A DNA stretch of 64,000 nucleotides. Source: Amyloporia xantha (Eukaryota > Basidiomycota > Agaricomycetes > Polyporales > Adustoporiaceae). Under the pieces are notes generated by a model that saw only the letters and a list, made by a program, of their open reading frames with translations, ran no database searches and was not told the origin of the DNA. The DNA lies in the NCBI GenBank assembly GCA_036971615.1, contig JAYKKR010000003.1, positions 2,046,001 through 2,110,000 of the forward strand. Reading direction: 5' to 3'. This document shows, in pieces, positions 23,708 through 36,539 of this stretch. Within the stretch, counting starts at the first letter, position 1. Each line of letters opens with the position of its first letter. The position numbers and the translations under genes are program-made.

Positions 23708-26515
23708 GTTGGTCACAGAGTCCTGTGAGCCTTGAAGGAAATTGCGGACCCGTCGGACCTGGCGCCCTCATATATAAGAAAGAAGCCCCATCACAATTCC
23801 ACGAGACTTTCTGCATGGCATCTCCACGAGCCGAGCGTTTGATGATGGGTAATAATGTGTGTCCCGGGATGGAGATTCAAGCCAGACTAGGCGGGAGTAT
23901 GTGTCGGAGGGCATCAACCTCCGATGGCAATCGGGCAAACCCAATCTGCCGACTTTTAACTTCCCTCTGCCTTGTTGCAAGGGCGCTGTGTTCCGCTGCT
24001 GTTCTCACATGAGTATCCAATGACATTAAATGACTTCGCAATACACACCATCTACTGGCTCTACGTCGCGAAACCATCCTGCTTCCGCTTTCTCATGATG
24101 GCGGCTCATGTTCTGATGGTGATCGAGGCGTGAACCGATCCCGCACCGGAGCGATATTCGCATCAGTCCGCATGTGCAGTTGCCGTGAGAAAGCGTCCGA
24201 CTCATAAACCTGAGATTGATCATTACAGCCTCCACGGTCCTCCAGGGCCTGCGCCGCCCCCTGCAAGAAGCAACATGAAAACTTGAGCGGAGGTTTGGTC
24301 TAGGTGAATACCGGCCTCCGGAAGAGCCCATTGCACCGGTCAATTTGCGGATCTTCACACTGCGCCGGAGTACCTGTGACGGGATGCTGCCAGCCGACTG
24401 CTTGGCGTAAGATGACGAACCACCTGGGCGGGGAGTTGGACTCGACCGGATGCCGCTATTGTAAAAATCGCCTTCGAAGCTGCCAAGATATGACAACGCA
24501 GTCGCCGGTGTGAGTTTAAGGCTGTGTCTCACAACCTGTCACCGACCACGACTCCGTTCGTAATAGGCTACAAGGCGGCGCCAAACATGAGAGAGCCTCT
24601 GTGGCCGCTGTCGGGCCACATGATATATGCGTGATGTTTAATATCAAGCCCACAGATGGCGCTTCGGTGCCTTAACTGTCGGTATACTCGTACCCGCTCG
24701 ATGTGTAATAGAGACCTTACCCGGGCCTCAATGCACCATCTGGTATGACGGACTAGATCCATAACGAAGACATGCCTAAGAGACGCACGTCCGTCAAAAG
24801 CTCCTTCGAATCTACGTCACTAATCGGTAAATAAACACGCCGTGCATACGCGTTTCCTGGCGAGAAAATAAAGCCACATAGTAGAACCTAGAGTGTTGAC
24901 AGCGCTATTCACGCCTGGACTAAGCATGCTAACTGGAAAATTACTGAAGACTCACCGACACCTCAATGACCAGTCTATTGGGCCACGGGGGTTTATTTGC
25001 TTTTTGTCAGCGGAACAATATCATGACCGGCAGGGTCGTTGGCTGTGTGCTTGTGGGCGCGAGTCTGATGCTCTGTATTTGAATATTCACACCATATGCA
25101 CGGGTGTCACGCGCCTTTACAAGATCAGGTTGCAGTCAAAAACCACGAGCTGCCAGAAGTTTTTCTTTGTATAGCATGCTAGACTCCTATACACATTTCG
25201 ATGGGACATGCGGCAGGTTCTAGTACGTAGACACCAAGGTGGAGTGCGACCTTAGATGTAGTATTTTCGTGGTGGCACTGTAGCAGTCGGTGTTGATATG
25301 GCTCGATATAAAAGACAGCCGCGATGAGGAGGCTTGGAACAGCTCGACAACAACACGACAGCATGACGCCGTCACGTGAGCGCGTCTGAAAACATACTGC
25401 ACGCAATGCACGGTCTGGACTCTGGATCTGCTTTTTCTTGATATACTCTAGAATTGCAGGTGTATTGCAGTCACTTCGCTCGCTAGTTACCAAGATTACC
25501 TCTGCTTCCAGTCGTGAACCCCAAGACTGAATCTGCTACTAGGGTAGGTCAGTTACCCAAGCCATGTTGCAAGTGCGTGTCCGTCGGAGGCGATCGAGGA
25601 GGACATAACGGTGAAGGGAAAGACAGCGGCCGCCGTCCAAGCGCGGGCGTGACGGGAGGCACCGTTTGCCACCTGGCGCGCAGAAGATTTGAGCGCGGGG
25701 GTAAGAAGCTGGGGAGATAGCGATGGAGGGACTCGAACGCGCCCGCGAATCTGAAGCTGTCGGCCACTCTGGAGGGTTGTGGCCGAAAAGAGGAGTTTGA
25801 CACCGTCACCGCAATTTAGAACAAAGTGCTGGAGTGGTTTACCATCCGCGCCGGCTCAAACCGGTTCTTCACCTATGGAATTTGGCCGTCTGTTCTCCGA
25901 TGAAGCGACATAACTCCATGAAATGTCGATGCATGCTTCTAGGTCAGGCTAGGAGGCAATCAGTCGGAGACCTCTTATCTGATTTGGGCGCCATTCGGAA
26001 TTTCTGCAGCCCCGTCCATCGTGTGCGAAACCTGATCTTCACGGAAATTTATCCTGGACATCTAAAGTGCGGGACAACAACATGGTGCGGGAATTCTACT
26101 GTCCAGGAAGTCATTAGTGCGGAAGAGAAGGCTCGGCGGAATTTGCTGACCGAGGTGTGGGCTCGAGAAGATGGTCACGCTGAGTCAAGAGGCGAACACC
26201 ATCAAAAAGTGAGACAGAGAGGTGAGTCCATAATTAGCTTTTCATGACCGTGCTTCTGCGTATATTGGCATGACACGGCTTACGAGCACTTTTCCGCTAC
26301 TGTTAGCAAAGATTTTTCAGTGCTGTCTCGGGCTTTCTCAGGGCACCCGTAAACTGTAGCTGTAAGTAAGACCATCTAGATTGCTTCATCGACCAGCAGT
26401 GCACACCCTGCTGGAAAGTAAGATGTAAACAAATAGCGGTATCAAATCAAATCAAATCAAATCGAAGAGTCTGTAAGCGTTGTCATTGAGACTTCATCTC
26501 CAGCACACGGATGAT
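23708..26515. other. 2.8-kb spacer between the tandem P450s
   Basis: No gene is supported. Several open stretches of 60-170 codons lie on both strands with no recognisable motif. No P450 exons were seen here, so it is not a third degraded copy. It contains the promoter of P450 copy 1 and the 3' flank of copy 2. Confidence 0.45.
26441..26463. repeat. ATCAA microsatellite
   Basis: Four consecutive ATCAA units followed by a partial one, just downstream of the end of P450 copy 2. Confidence 0.8.
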
Positions 26516-28894
26516 CTACTTTGCCTTCCCAAACCGAACCCACACCCCACCCTGTAATCAACAGCCGAGTCAGTTTTCCTGTCGGGCCCACCAAAGCCGA
26601 CATGACCATAGGCTCACCTTGACGTAGGCAGTCATCGCGGAACTTGGCCAGATCTTCTCGATCGTCTCACGTCCCTTGCCAGCCTTCCACTCTGGAGGAG
26701 GCAACGATCCCTCCGGCTGTGCATCAGATGCGAGGGTGAAGGTGTCGAATTGCTGCATCATGCGGGTAAGGAAGCACGAAACCTCATTAAGAGCATAGTT
26801 CTGCCCAATACACTGAACACCGGCGAATCCGTCGTAGTCAGATTTTCGCTCAAAGAGACGATATGGGCAATCATAACTCACGATGCGCGGACCGGCGCTA
26901 AATGCTGTGTATATCATTGGGTTGGCAATGAAAATAGACAACCTATCATCTAGCCAGCGTTCGGGGTCGAATGCGTCCGCATCGGGGCCCCATAGGGCAG
27001 GATTCCGTTGGGTAAGTACGGGCAGATACATGATCTGGGTCGATGGAGGGACATATAGATGCTCCAGAGGCTCAGGATATGTGCCGTCCGAACTGGGGAA
27101 AAGGCAGGGTTGTGGACGACTCTGTCTCTGGTTGATGGGCACCGGAGGGAAGAGACGGAGTGACTCGTTGATGACTGCGCGCACTGTAAAGTCACTCATG
27201 AATACCAATCTAGACAGACGCAAGCGAAACCACAGACTATATCTCATTGCCTTGATGGTTTCAAACGTGGGGTCACCACTCGTACCGCAATACTCGAGAA
27301 CTTCTGCACGCAACTTCTTCGCTATGTCAGGATGACAGGCGAGGAAATATGTTATATACGTTAAAAGAGAGGAAGTCTGCAAAAAGAGATCTTATCAGAG
27401 ACAAACATCCAGGGAAAAAATCATCTCATTAACTGACGGTGTCTCTAGAAGCCAGGAGGATGTTGAGTAGCTGGTCCTGAATGACTTTACGATCTGCACG
27501 TAGTCCATTGTTCAAAGGCTGTGAAAGTCATCCGAATGTTCTCACACACCTTCCGTGTGGTTAGCGAGGTACTCAAGGAATATGCTCTGGTCTAGGGAGC
27601 TCTCGACTCCTGCTTTCTGCATGTTTGATTTGTTTTCAAGCACCCGATCGACCAACGGATCTAGCCAACCCTTGATGACCTCCATACGACTGAGCTGCGG
27701 ATCGCGTCCAGAAAGTTCGTAAACAGGCCAAAAGTATCCCCGTCGGATCCGCTTCACGATTGTCACCTGTGCAGCTTCGAATGCCTGCACAAACGAGCCG
27801 AACTCACCCTCGATTGCCGAGCCCTTTGCACCCATATGGGTCTTGCCTGGAACGGGAAGCTGCCCAGAGAGCGTGTCAACATTCTTGCCGAACAGAAACT
27901 CTGATGCCGCATCGAGACTGAACCTCGCGTAGAGGTCTTGCACTTCAACAGGTTGATTAGCAGCAGACAGCGAAGATATGAGTGCAATCGTGTTCGCTGT
28001 GTATTTCTCGAAAAGGTCGAAATCCGTTATGCGATCACGCGCGAAGAAGGGGCGAGCAAGCGCTCGGTGCTATGTCATTGTGTCAAATCGTTTAGGTCTG
28101 AGCATTGCGAACCTCACACCATCTTACTGACCATTTTCCAGTCCTGTGGTTCCAATTCAATATCAATACGGTATTCGGGGAGTGTCGCAGGGTTTTTACT
28201 CACCTCATCATCACGATTGAAGATGCCTTCGCCTAAAAACGTCTCCCTGCGACGAATTATAATGGGAGATACAAGTAAATCGAAAAACGCACTGGCGTTC
28301 CTTCTGCCTTGGCCCTCTCCAGAAATGGTTGTGTCCAGTAGTCAACATAAATTGTATATGTTTCTCATCCATAGTGATGATCTGCCGTGTTCAGTCAGTT
28401 GTGAATTAACCAGCACTGGCATGTCGTCATATGATAGACTGAGAATCCGAGATACGACGACAGGTATTCAAAAGCCGACTGCTCTTGCGGAGAATGGAGC
28501 TACAGAAACGTACCAGGTCTTGCCATAACAGCCTAAGGTTGAGAGTTGTGGCGCGATACTCCTCGAACAGATGCAACTGGAAAGTAGCAAGATATTGCGT
28601 CTGCATTGCTGCGATCAATTTGATATAGATATCGAAATTTCCAGGCCATTTTCCAACAACTTGAGGGACAGGCCTTGCGCCTAATCGTTTGGCTTCGTTG
28701 ACTTGGATCCAGTCCCAGTAACAAAGCCGACCGTAGGCGTACACAGCAGCGAACGCGACGTATGCCGGGACAGTGAAGTACCGGAGATGAAACTTGGCTA
28801 CATGCAAGACAGCAAACAATATAACAGAAGGGGTGACGATAATGCGCAGAAAATCATGCAGCAGGCGTCGGCGGTAGAAACTATCGGGATGCAT
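26516..28894 (-). CDS. Cytochrome P450, CYP63-like, copy 2
   Basis: Tandem paralog of 21394-23707 in the same orientation and with the same intron positions. It starts MHPDSFYRRRLL and ends WVRFGKAK. It has the same membrane leader, FARDRITDFDLFEK region, ESLR (ExxR), PERW and haem loop FSAGPRI/CIGQNYALNE. The intron splitting the haem loop (26831-26899 approx.) is 69 nt and lacks stops, so unspliced mRNA would insert 23 residues just before the haem cysteine. A 12-nt microexon at 28132-28143 encodes DWKM, at the same place as VWKA in copy 1. Both copies look functional. The shared structure shows a whole-gene tandem duplication followed by modest divergence. Confidence 0.88.
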
Positions 28895-30611
28895 GTTTCT
28901 CAGCTTCTTTGAGCACGATAGGAGGGGACCGAGCCACCACAGCGCGCGCCCTCATATATACATGTGGCATATCACATTTCCACGACACCCGCGTGAGATC
29001 ACCGTCGGCCTGTATCAGCACCTGATGGCTGATTGCTTGTCAAATGGGCGCTGCCATCTTTACGGATAGATGGGGCGGCACAACACCCGATAGAATTCAC
29101 CATTCGACCTCCGATGGCAGCTCGGGTTCACCCGAAAACCTGAACCTAGTACACGCACAACCCACCTTTTTGTGATATCCATCCCGAAGTTTACAGTAAC
29201 CACATCTCATAATTTTTATACGTTATGCATGATGAGACCATGCGAAAGCTTTCCTGCAAACAAATTCAGTATAGCTCAAAATATACGTTATGCGACTCAC
29301 TGTTTTAACTGTATTTGAGGGACATTCACATGATCCTGTATATCTCGTGATGCCCAGCGCTACACGTCTAGATTTGGAGAATTGCACTTAGTAAGAGCTA
29401 CTGCGATGCAGTGGCATGGCATGAGATTAGCAGATATTTTCCGTGCATTACCTCTATTGGAAGTAGCATAAAAAGCGAACCATTGCTCGGGATAAACGTA
29501 CGGTCCATGTGAAGAGGGCCCCCTTCGCGTCACTGCATTAAGCTGGAATGCATCTGCTCGCACAGAGGAAGCAATGCCGCAACATGGCATCGCCGCCCTG
29601 ATTCAGCGCTAAGGATGCCAACGCACTCGACCACGAAGTCGTGGAAGTCGTGCTTCACACTGACCAGCGATCGCGGTGCATGGTCGAACTCAAGGCTGCA
29701 GATGATCAACTGTCAGCGCATGTGTATTCCATTGGTGACTGCCTGTCTGAATAAAGTCAGCATAGAGCGCACATGCATTTTGCGGGAAAGGTTTACACAC
29801 CATTGCACAAGTGCGATTTGAGGTATCTGCGCATATTGTTTTCCACAATCACATTGCGACGTACTCAGCACGTATCCTTCTGCTCGCTACCAGAGTCCAG
29901 TGATAAGGATGTCTGTTGGCAAAAGCCAGCCTGGTCTTCGTGAGGTTTTGTCGTCCGCATAGACGGTCTCGCATCACTTCATATTGATTTATCCTCTATA
30001 TTCTGCACCCCGCGAAGATGTGTCATGGACTGTGTTGTTCTAGAGGAGCATGATACAACTGTGCACCAATGACTATATATCACTGAGAAAATGAGGCAGA
30101 AATTTTGTCTGAGCACTTGCCGACTCCGGAGCCACACTTCAATCAAAACGAGACAGCTGGACGTATCGTGTTGAGTCTTACCAGACAGATACCTACAAGC
30201 TATCTCATCGCACAGTAGATCCGGTACTGACACTGCGAGAAAATCATAGGAGATATCATACACGGTGCTGCAAGCAGGCCAACCTCACGGATCCAGAAGA
30301 CAAAGAAAGGAATGCGGTAGGCGCCACAATGAACACGTTCTCATTTCAATCTCCGCTTGAACTTGAATTGCCCTTGACCTTGCAAGCGCGTTCCCTTTTT
30401 GACCCCATCCCTCGCGGTTGATCACCCTCTTACGACCCCATCCACTCCCCAGCTTGTCTCTAATACTCCATGTACGTGTCAATTGCTCTGATATCCGTGT
30501 TGTCGTGTCCAGTCAGGTTGTAGATTGCGTGGATTGCGTTGAACGCGTGTCCTTGACGTGTCTTTGGTTTCGTGTGTTGTCCGTTCAAATGCTGATTGAA
30601 CTTGGCACAGA
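28895..30611. other. Divergent spacer between P450 copy 2 and beta-tubulin
   Basis: 1.7 kb holding both promoters. No gene or RNA is supported. The last ~300 bases before the tubulin start are pyrimidine-rich on the plus strand, common in strong fungal promoters. Confidence 0.5.
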
Positions 30612-32455
30612 ATGCGTGAAATCGTTCACCTTCAGACCGGCCAGGTGTGTACCGCTTGCTGTAGTCGTAGACAGAAAATTGACATAGACTGTCTCTATTT
30701 AGTGTGGTAACCAAATTGGTGCGCGGTTCAGTTCGCGGGCAGACTGCATTATCTGATGCAAAGTCGTTCATCAGGTGCCAAGTTCTGGGAGGTGGTCTCC
30801 GATGAGCACGGTATCGAGGCGGATGGACAGTACAAGGGTACCAATGATCAGCAGCTCGAGCGGATCAATGTGTACTACAACGAAGTCGGCGCAAACAAGT
30901 ACGTGCCGCGTGCGGTGCTAGTCGACCTTGAGCCTGGAACCATGGACTCTGTTCGATCTGGCCCGTTGGGTAGCTTATTCCGCCCTGATAACTTCGTCTT
31001 TGGCCAAAGCGGAGCTGGTAACAACTGGGCGAAGGGCCGTGAGTAACGCACCGTGTTTTGCGTTTGATGAGTATTTGCTGACGTGTCGGCAGACTACACG
31101 GAGGGTGCTGAGCTCGTGGACTCGGTCCTGGATGTCGTCCGTAAAGAGGCGGAGGGCACCGACGCTCTTCAAGGTCAGTTCGCTAGAAGCATGTGTGACA
31201 GTGACATGTGACAGTGACTGAAACGTTGTCTCGCAGGCTTCCAGATCACGCACTCCTTGGGTGGTGGTACCGGTGCAGGCATGGGTACTCTCCTGATTTC
31301 GAAAATCAGGGAAGAATACCCAGATCGTATGATGGCGACCTACTCCGTCGTGCCTAGCCCGAAGGTGTCGGACACTGTCGTTGAGGTGAATTCTTATTCT
31401 GTTGGTTATCATGTTCGCATTTGACTTAGGCATGTCCTCTAAAGCCCTACAATGCGACACTTTCTGTACATCAACTTGTGGAGAACTCGGACGAGACATT
31501 CTGCATTGACAACGAGGCGCTGTACGACATCTGCTTCAGGACACTCAAGCTGTCAACACCAACATATGGTGACCTGAACCACCTTGTGTCTATTGTCATG
31601 TCCGGCATCACGACCTGCTTGCGTTTCCCCGGACAGCTCAACTCCGACTTGCGAAAGTTGGCTGTCAACATGGGTAAGTACTTTAGTATGTCTGTCATGC
31701 AGTGGATAGTTGTTGATAGATGTCTAGTTCCTTTCCCTCGTCTCCACTTCTTCATGACTGGTTTTGCTCCATTGACTGCACGAGGCAGCCAGCAGTACCG
31801 GGCTGTCACTGTTCCTGAATTGACCCAGCAGATGTTCGACGCGAAGAACATGATGGCTGCCTCCGACCCCCGGCACGGTCGCTACCTCACCGTACGTGAT
31901 CATTCTATATTATAGGCAACTTATCTTAATATTCTTCCAGGTTGCCGCTGTTTTCCGTGGCAAGGTGTCGATGAAGGAGGTTGAGGAGCAGATGCAGAAT
32001 GTCCAGAGCAGGAACTCTGCATACTTCGTCGAGTGGATTCCCAACAACGTGCTCACTGCACAGTGTGATATCGCTCCCCGTGGGCTGAAGATGGCTGTGA
32101 CGTTCTTGGGTAACTCGACAGCCATCCAGGAATTGTTCAAGCGTGTCAGCGATCAATTCACCGCCATGTTCAAGAGGAAGGCATTCTTGCATTGGTACAC
32201 GCAGGAGGGTATGGACGAGATGGAGGTATGTTGTTTTGTTGATTTTATTGTGAATGCAGAGGAGCTCACTGATACTGGCATTCAGTTCACCGAGGCCGAG
32301 TCTAACATGCAGGATCTTGTTGCCGAGTACCAACAGTACCAGGATGCGACGTATGTACTCTTCTCATTTCTCACTTCTTGCTTGTTAATTGTTGTGTGTA
32401 CAGTGCCGAAGAGGAGGGCGAGTACGAGGAGGAAGTCCCAGTCGATGAGGAATAA
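30612..32455 (+). CDS. TUB2: Beta-tubulin
   Basis: Ten exons: 30612-30644, 30703-30718, 30775-31038, 31093-31173, 31237-31385, 31445-31673, 31728-31891, 31941-32225, 32286-32350, 32404-32455. They sum to 446 codons (445 aa), a standard length. The start [11 protein letters not shown] is the MREI autoregulation tetrapeptide. The 16-nt second exon supplies CGNQI. The GTP-binding GGGTGAGMG loop is at residues 140-148. The C-terminus is the acidic [15 protein letters not shown] tail. Subunit of microtubules. At sites tied to benzimidazole response it has H6, Y50, E198 and F200 (sensitive form), but Tyr at 167. The open frame that starts at 30756 is only exon 3 with its upstream intron; the true N-terminus comes from two small upstream exons. 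Confidence 0.97.
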
Positions 32456-33395
32456 GCGCATCGTTCAGTCTTCTCGTACTGTATGGTGTCGCGATGCTTG
32501 TTCCCAAAAAGCTTCACAACATATTCCCTAACCCGTATCCACCTTTTATTGGTCGCTTTCCGAGTTTATTGCACGTCTTCTGAGCTTTTTCCTACCCTAC
32601 CTTCTCGTGATCCACGCTGGCACCAAGTTACCCCTAGTCTGAATACCTGTGTCGTTGGTTCCGTTGTCGTTCCGTATCATGAATTTGATGACCTTTCCAC
32701 GGGTTTCAATTGTACCGTTGGTATGGTAGTATTGTCTCCTGAACCAAAGACATGTAACAACGAAGGATGTACAGGCACCTCGACACGAGGTCATGCCTCG
32801 GCTATCCGACGTCCTGGACTTTCTAGGACTGAGAAGTCTGGGATAATTTTCAGTCCCGATTGTGGTGCCGAGACAGGTTGATCACAAGTGGCTCACTAGT
32901 GTTTACCGTTCTAGCCGGGAGCCCGTCCTGCCGCGTCCCTCTCTGTCTATCTCTCCAGGATGTCGAACAAATTTATTCAATCCTTCACCGAAATAAACTG
33001 AAGCTGATTCTCATTCTTAATTGTACCTTAGAATGTCTTGAGAGTCTTGATACAGAGAATATGAACAGTACTCTAGAGTTGGCAAGAGCAGTCAAGCGAG
33101 TGATCCTGGTCGACGAGCGCCTAGTGCCCCCCGGGCCTCTCCCGAGCGCGATGTCGAGCGGGTGGAGAGGATAAATGCGCCGAACGAGTCGCATTGGCGG
33201 GTGGTGGAATTGGGCCGGCGCGTCTATCTCAAGGAGACTGCAGCGCGCCCTGGACGATGGCATGCCTCAGCTGGGAAGATCGCGGATCACGCTGCGTGGA
33301 GATACCACATACCGTATAATGAAGCATGCTGGTATACTGTTATTTTGGGGAAGAGTAAGACGGCAGTACACATCAGTCTGCAGATACAGCACTGG
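32456..33395. other. Convergent spacer between beta-tubulin and transporter copy A
   Basis: 940 bases. The last ~250 (about 33150-33395) share sequence with the 3' flank of transporter copy B (about 36340-36540), including GGTGGAGAGGATAAATGC and a block around CATACCGTATAATGAAGCA. The transporter duplication therefore includes downstream DNA. No separate gene is supported. Confidence 0.55.
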
Positions 33396-35345
33396 CTATG
33401 ACACCTTCTCATTGCCTCCCAAGACCCCGTCCTTAGACTGACCAGGAGATTCATCCGTAACCTCCTCGACAGCATCGTGGACATCTTCCTGATTTGCAAG
33501 TAGACCTTCTTCTAATGACGTATCAACTTGAGAAGTCACGATACTGGTATGCCTTTTCCTTGCGCCAGAATTTTCCTTCGACAACTGTAGGTTACAGCGT
33601 TAGTATCCACTCACCGAGGATGTCCGAATTGGCTTACGGCAACATATATAGCTGATGTCATAATGATAGCTGTCCCGATGATAGAGAGGCCGGAGGGTGT
33701 CGAGTGGAAGAATATCAGGTCATTCATCGTGGCGAAAATAATCTAGCAGAAACCGATACGTTAAGAAACCAGTGGGCATCGTTTAATGAGAATTCAACTA
33801 CCTGAATGTATATCGCCATAGATCCACGGCCCGCAGTTTCACGTTGTAGCCCCATAGTGACGAGCATCTAATCCAGTCAAGAGATCATGCAATATGTATG
33901 TACAAAAACGAATCATACCTGTGAGCCGAATCCAAGAACAGTGATCGCCAACAACATAGCGATCCAGTCGATTCTCGTCGGAAGTATAACAGCGGGTCGA
34001 ACCACCAGCATTCTGCATGTTGGAATTTAGTATCGAAAATCCTGGTCAAGCGGGACAAATTGCGAAACTCACACTATGGTCGAAGACACTACGCATTGCG
34101 ACGAAAATGCTGCAACACTATGCAGTGGGTGCGCGCTCTTGCCAACGGCGCGCATCGAGGTATCTATGCGCAAAATAAGTCGGCAACAACAGCGCAATAC
34201 ACTGAACAGTTTACAAGCTCCCGTTGCACCGAACACTCCGATCATGGCAGCACTAGCGGGATTTTCAAGTATGATACTAAGCGTGTGTAACGAAAAGCCA
34301 CGCACCCTACGGCACGCAATCTGTCGGCTGGCGTGACTGTCAGAAACGGCCCTTTAAGGATGCTCCGCCCATCAAGCGCAACCGGCGGATTGGAAATAGC
34401 ACCGCCGGCTGATGTATTACCAAACAGAAAAGCGGGCCTTGCAATAAGCACTACGCCAATGAGGCTGCACACTAAAGTTCAACGTCATAGTCAACAGTTC
34501 TCCTGTCATGCTGGGACTGGCCAAGGCGTACCGCTGGCCAACGCCTGACTGCGCTTGAAGTCTTCCTTCAGCACAAGCGCGCCGACTACGGCAGTACACA
34601 TAGGTGAAAGGAATTGTAAGACCGTCGCATCAGACAGGGACAGGTACTGGAGCGAATAATAAGACCCAAAGAGCCTCAGGAATCTCAAGATGGGGGAATT
34701 ATTTCAAATGGGTTATTTGATGCATGACAAGTACATACCCACACACTCCACGGACTACAAGGAGCAATCGGATTCCCTTTGGGCCCAAAATAGGGTCGGA
34801 TACCTTCGTGATAGACCTTGCAGATTTGAGCTGAAGTAGATCACGAGTAAGAAGATGGCGTATTACATGTATGTTACACAACAGGTCCAGGTAATGATCT
34901 AGGGGATTTGTTCAACTGATTTTGTTGCTAGCAAGACAACTGATTGCTCACCATTCGAATAAATATAAGCTGATACAAACAGGTTTTGAGTCTTTAGCTG
35001 TCGTATTGCGTACTGGTGAACAACGCTCACCTCAAGTGTGGGTACCGGAGGGTCGATGCTGTTGAGCTTCTTTACGAACAAGCTCATCGTAGAGCTGAAC
35101 GCCTGAGCAGCTGCAATCAAAAGCAGGCCTGTGTTGTTTTGGAATGTTTCCACACATCGCAAGGAGAAGGATTTCCACCCAGCACGCATAGGCGACAGGC
35201 CGGCTGGATGTGCACCGAATTCCGCTGGTGGTCCTAGCATAGGTGTATGTTGCTCATCGTCCAGGCGAGCAAGCGGAATATCGCGATCGAAGTGTGTTGT
35301 ATCTGGCGTCAGAGCGATATACGGTGCCCGGGATGAAGTAGACAT
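33396..35345 (-). CDS. EamA/DMT-superfamily membrane transporter, copy A
   Basis: Multi-exon minus-strand gene. Exon 1 (35345-35031) encodes a ~75-residue hydrophilic leader (APYIALTPDTTHFDRD) and the first membrane span ending SLFVKKLNSIDPPVPTLE. Later exons give LIFIRM, ITWTCCVTYM, YYSLQYLSLSDATVL, FLSPMCTAVVGALVLKEDF, VVLIARPAFLFG and GLQRETAGRGSMAIYIQ, a ten-span DMT arrangement of two EamA repeats. A hydrophilic tail (LLANQEDVHDAVEEV) ends at 33396. The membrane and substrate are unknown; fungal relatives include putative nucleotide-sugar or metabolite carriers. I did not find a break, but not every junction was checked to the base. Copy B is at 36540-38478. Confidence 0.8.
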
Positions 35346-36539
35346 CGTATTACACTACGATATGCGGCACCTGAATCTGTCTGTCGCTCGCCTATTATCA
35401 GTCCGTTTAGAGCAACCTCAGACTTCCCACCCCCTAGCTAGATGCAAAGATTCAAAGATACGGGTCACACGAGTCATGGATTGATACGATGGCGGAATAT
35501 CCGAATATGTGCCCGCCGCTGCCCAGGGTTGGTACTCGTGGGCGCTAACATGATACCCCATACGATGGAATCACGTACGGCGGCCACTGTTACAGTCATG
35601 ACTCATGACAGAGTCAGGTCAATTCAAACTAGCTATTACTGTTTTCTGTACACTCTCTTGGATGAGCCCCGCCTCCTGAAGATGATGAGAAGTATTACCT
35701 CGGTGATGGCTCTTTAGTAGGTCTCATGCACGATTATTATATCCAGATCACAGTAGTACCAGTATTCAAGCCCGTGATGTAAAAATCTCCCATGGCCATG
35801 GCACGGCAGTGACTGTAGTAACATTACACTCGGACTAAGTAATACCATTATTATATGGAACCGGGGTGGATGCGGGCTTGCCCTGGTGGCACAAAACAGC
35901 ACAAATGTAACTGAGTACTACTAGTAGTGCGACACAAATTCCAAGTAAGTCACCGAGGGCTGCAGAATTCATTGAATAAATCACCTCGAAGCTCCCGCTG
36001 CACCAAGCGCATGGCAGCTCTAGTGGAATCAGCAGGCTTTGACTCGATTTCCTGTCGTGAACGGTCTCGCATCCGACGGCGCACATTCTATTGATGAGTG
36101 AGTGACGATCGTCAGCAAATACTGTCCTTTCCATGATGACGCTCCTGCTATCAATTTGGTACACAGAATGACTATCGAGAGATCACATCCAAACCCTGAA
36201 TCCGGCCATTCACATGTCACAGACTCCATGAGTGGACGTTCAGTTCGGTGATGTTTTCCCCATGAAATTCTCCAGTTCGGCCTCTGCGAGCCGGCGCATG
36301 TACGTCCTCGAAACGTGCGGCGGCAGCTTCCAGAGTACAATGTCGAGTGGGTGGAGAGGATAAATGCCCAAACGAGTTACATCTGCGGCGGGGCGGCGTG
36401 TCCGTCTCAAACAGACTGCTGAGCGCGCTGGACAGCACATACCGTATGATGAAGCATGATGGTATATTGTTGCCCGAATGATGATCGGGAGGGGTAAGAT
36501 GGCAGCACAGCACACAACAGGCTGCAGATACAGCACTGG
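35346..36539. other. Spacer between transporter copies
   Basis: 1.2 kb. It contains the promoter of copy A, a possible short transporter remnant (35985-36040) and, from about 36340, the duplicated 3' flank of copy B. Confidence 0.5.
35985..36040 (-). pseudogene. Possible remnant of a third transporter copy
   Basis: About 50 bases here (GAAGCTCCCGCTGCACCAAG, then CATGGCAGCTCTAGTGGAAT) match the exon end encoding the GVFGATGA-type span of copies A (about 34215-34265) and B (about 37360-37410), with a small deletion. The stretch lies between the two intact copies. It is short, so this is tentative. Confidence 0.4.

Noticed and set aside
25700..25760. tRNA-like GTTCGAGTCCC on the minus strand near 25735
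   Set aside because: Flanking bases do not pair into a T stem and no acceptor or anticodon arm could be drawn.
23708..26440. A third degraded P450 between the tandem copies
   Set aside because: No haem loop, ExxR or other P450 segment could be found on either strand.
30756..30774. Beta-tubulin starting at the open frame at 30756
   Set aside because: Those codons are intron; the true start [11 protein letters not shown] is at 30612 and joins through a 16-nt exon.
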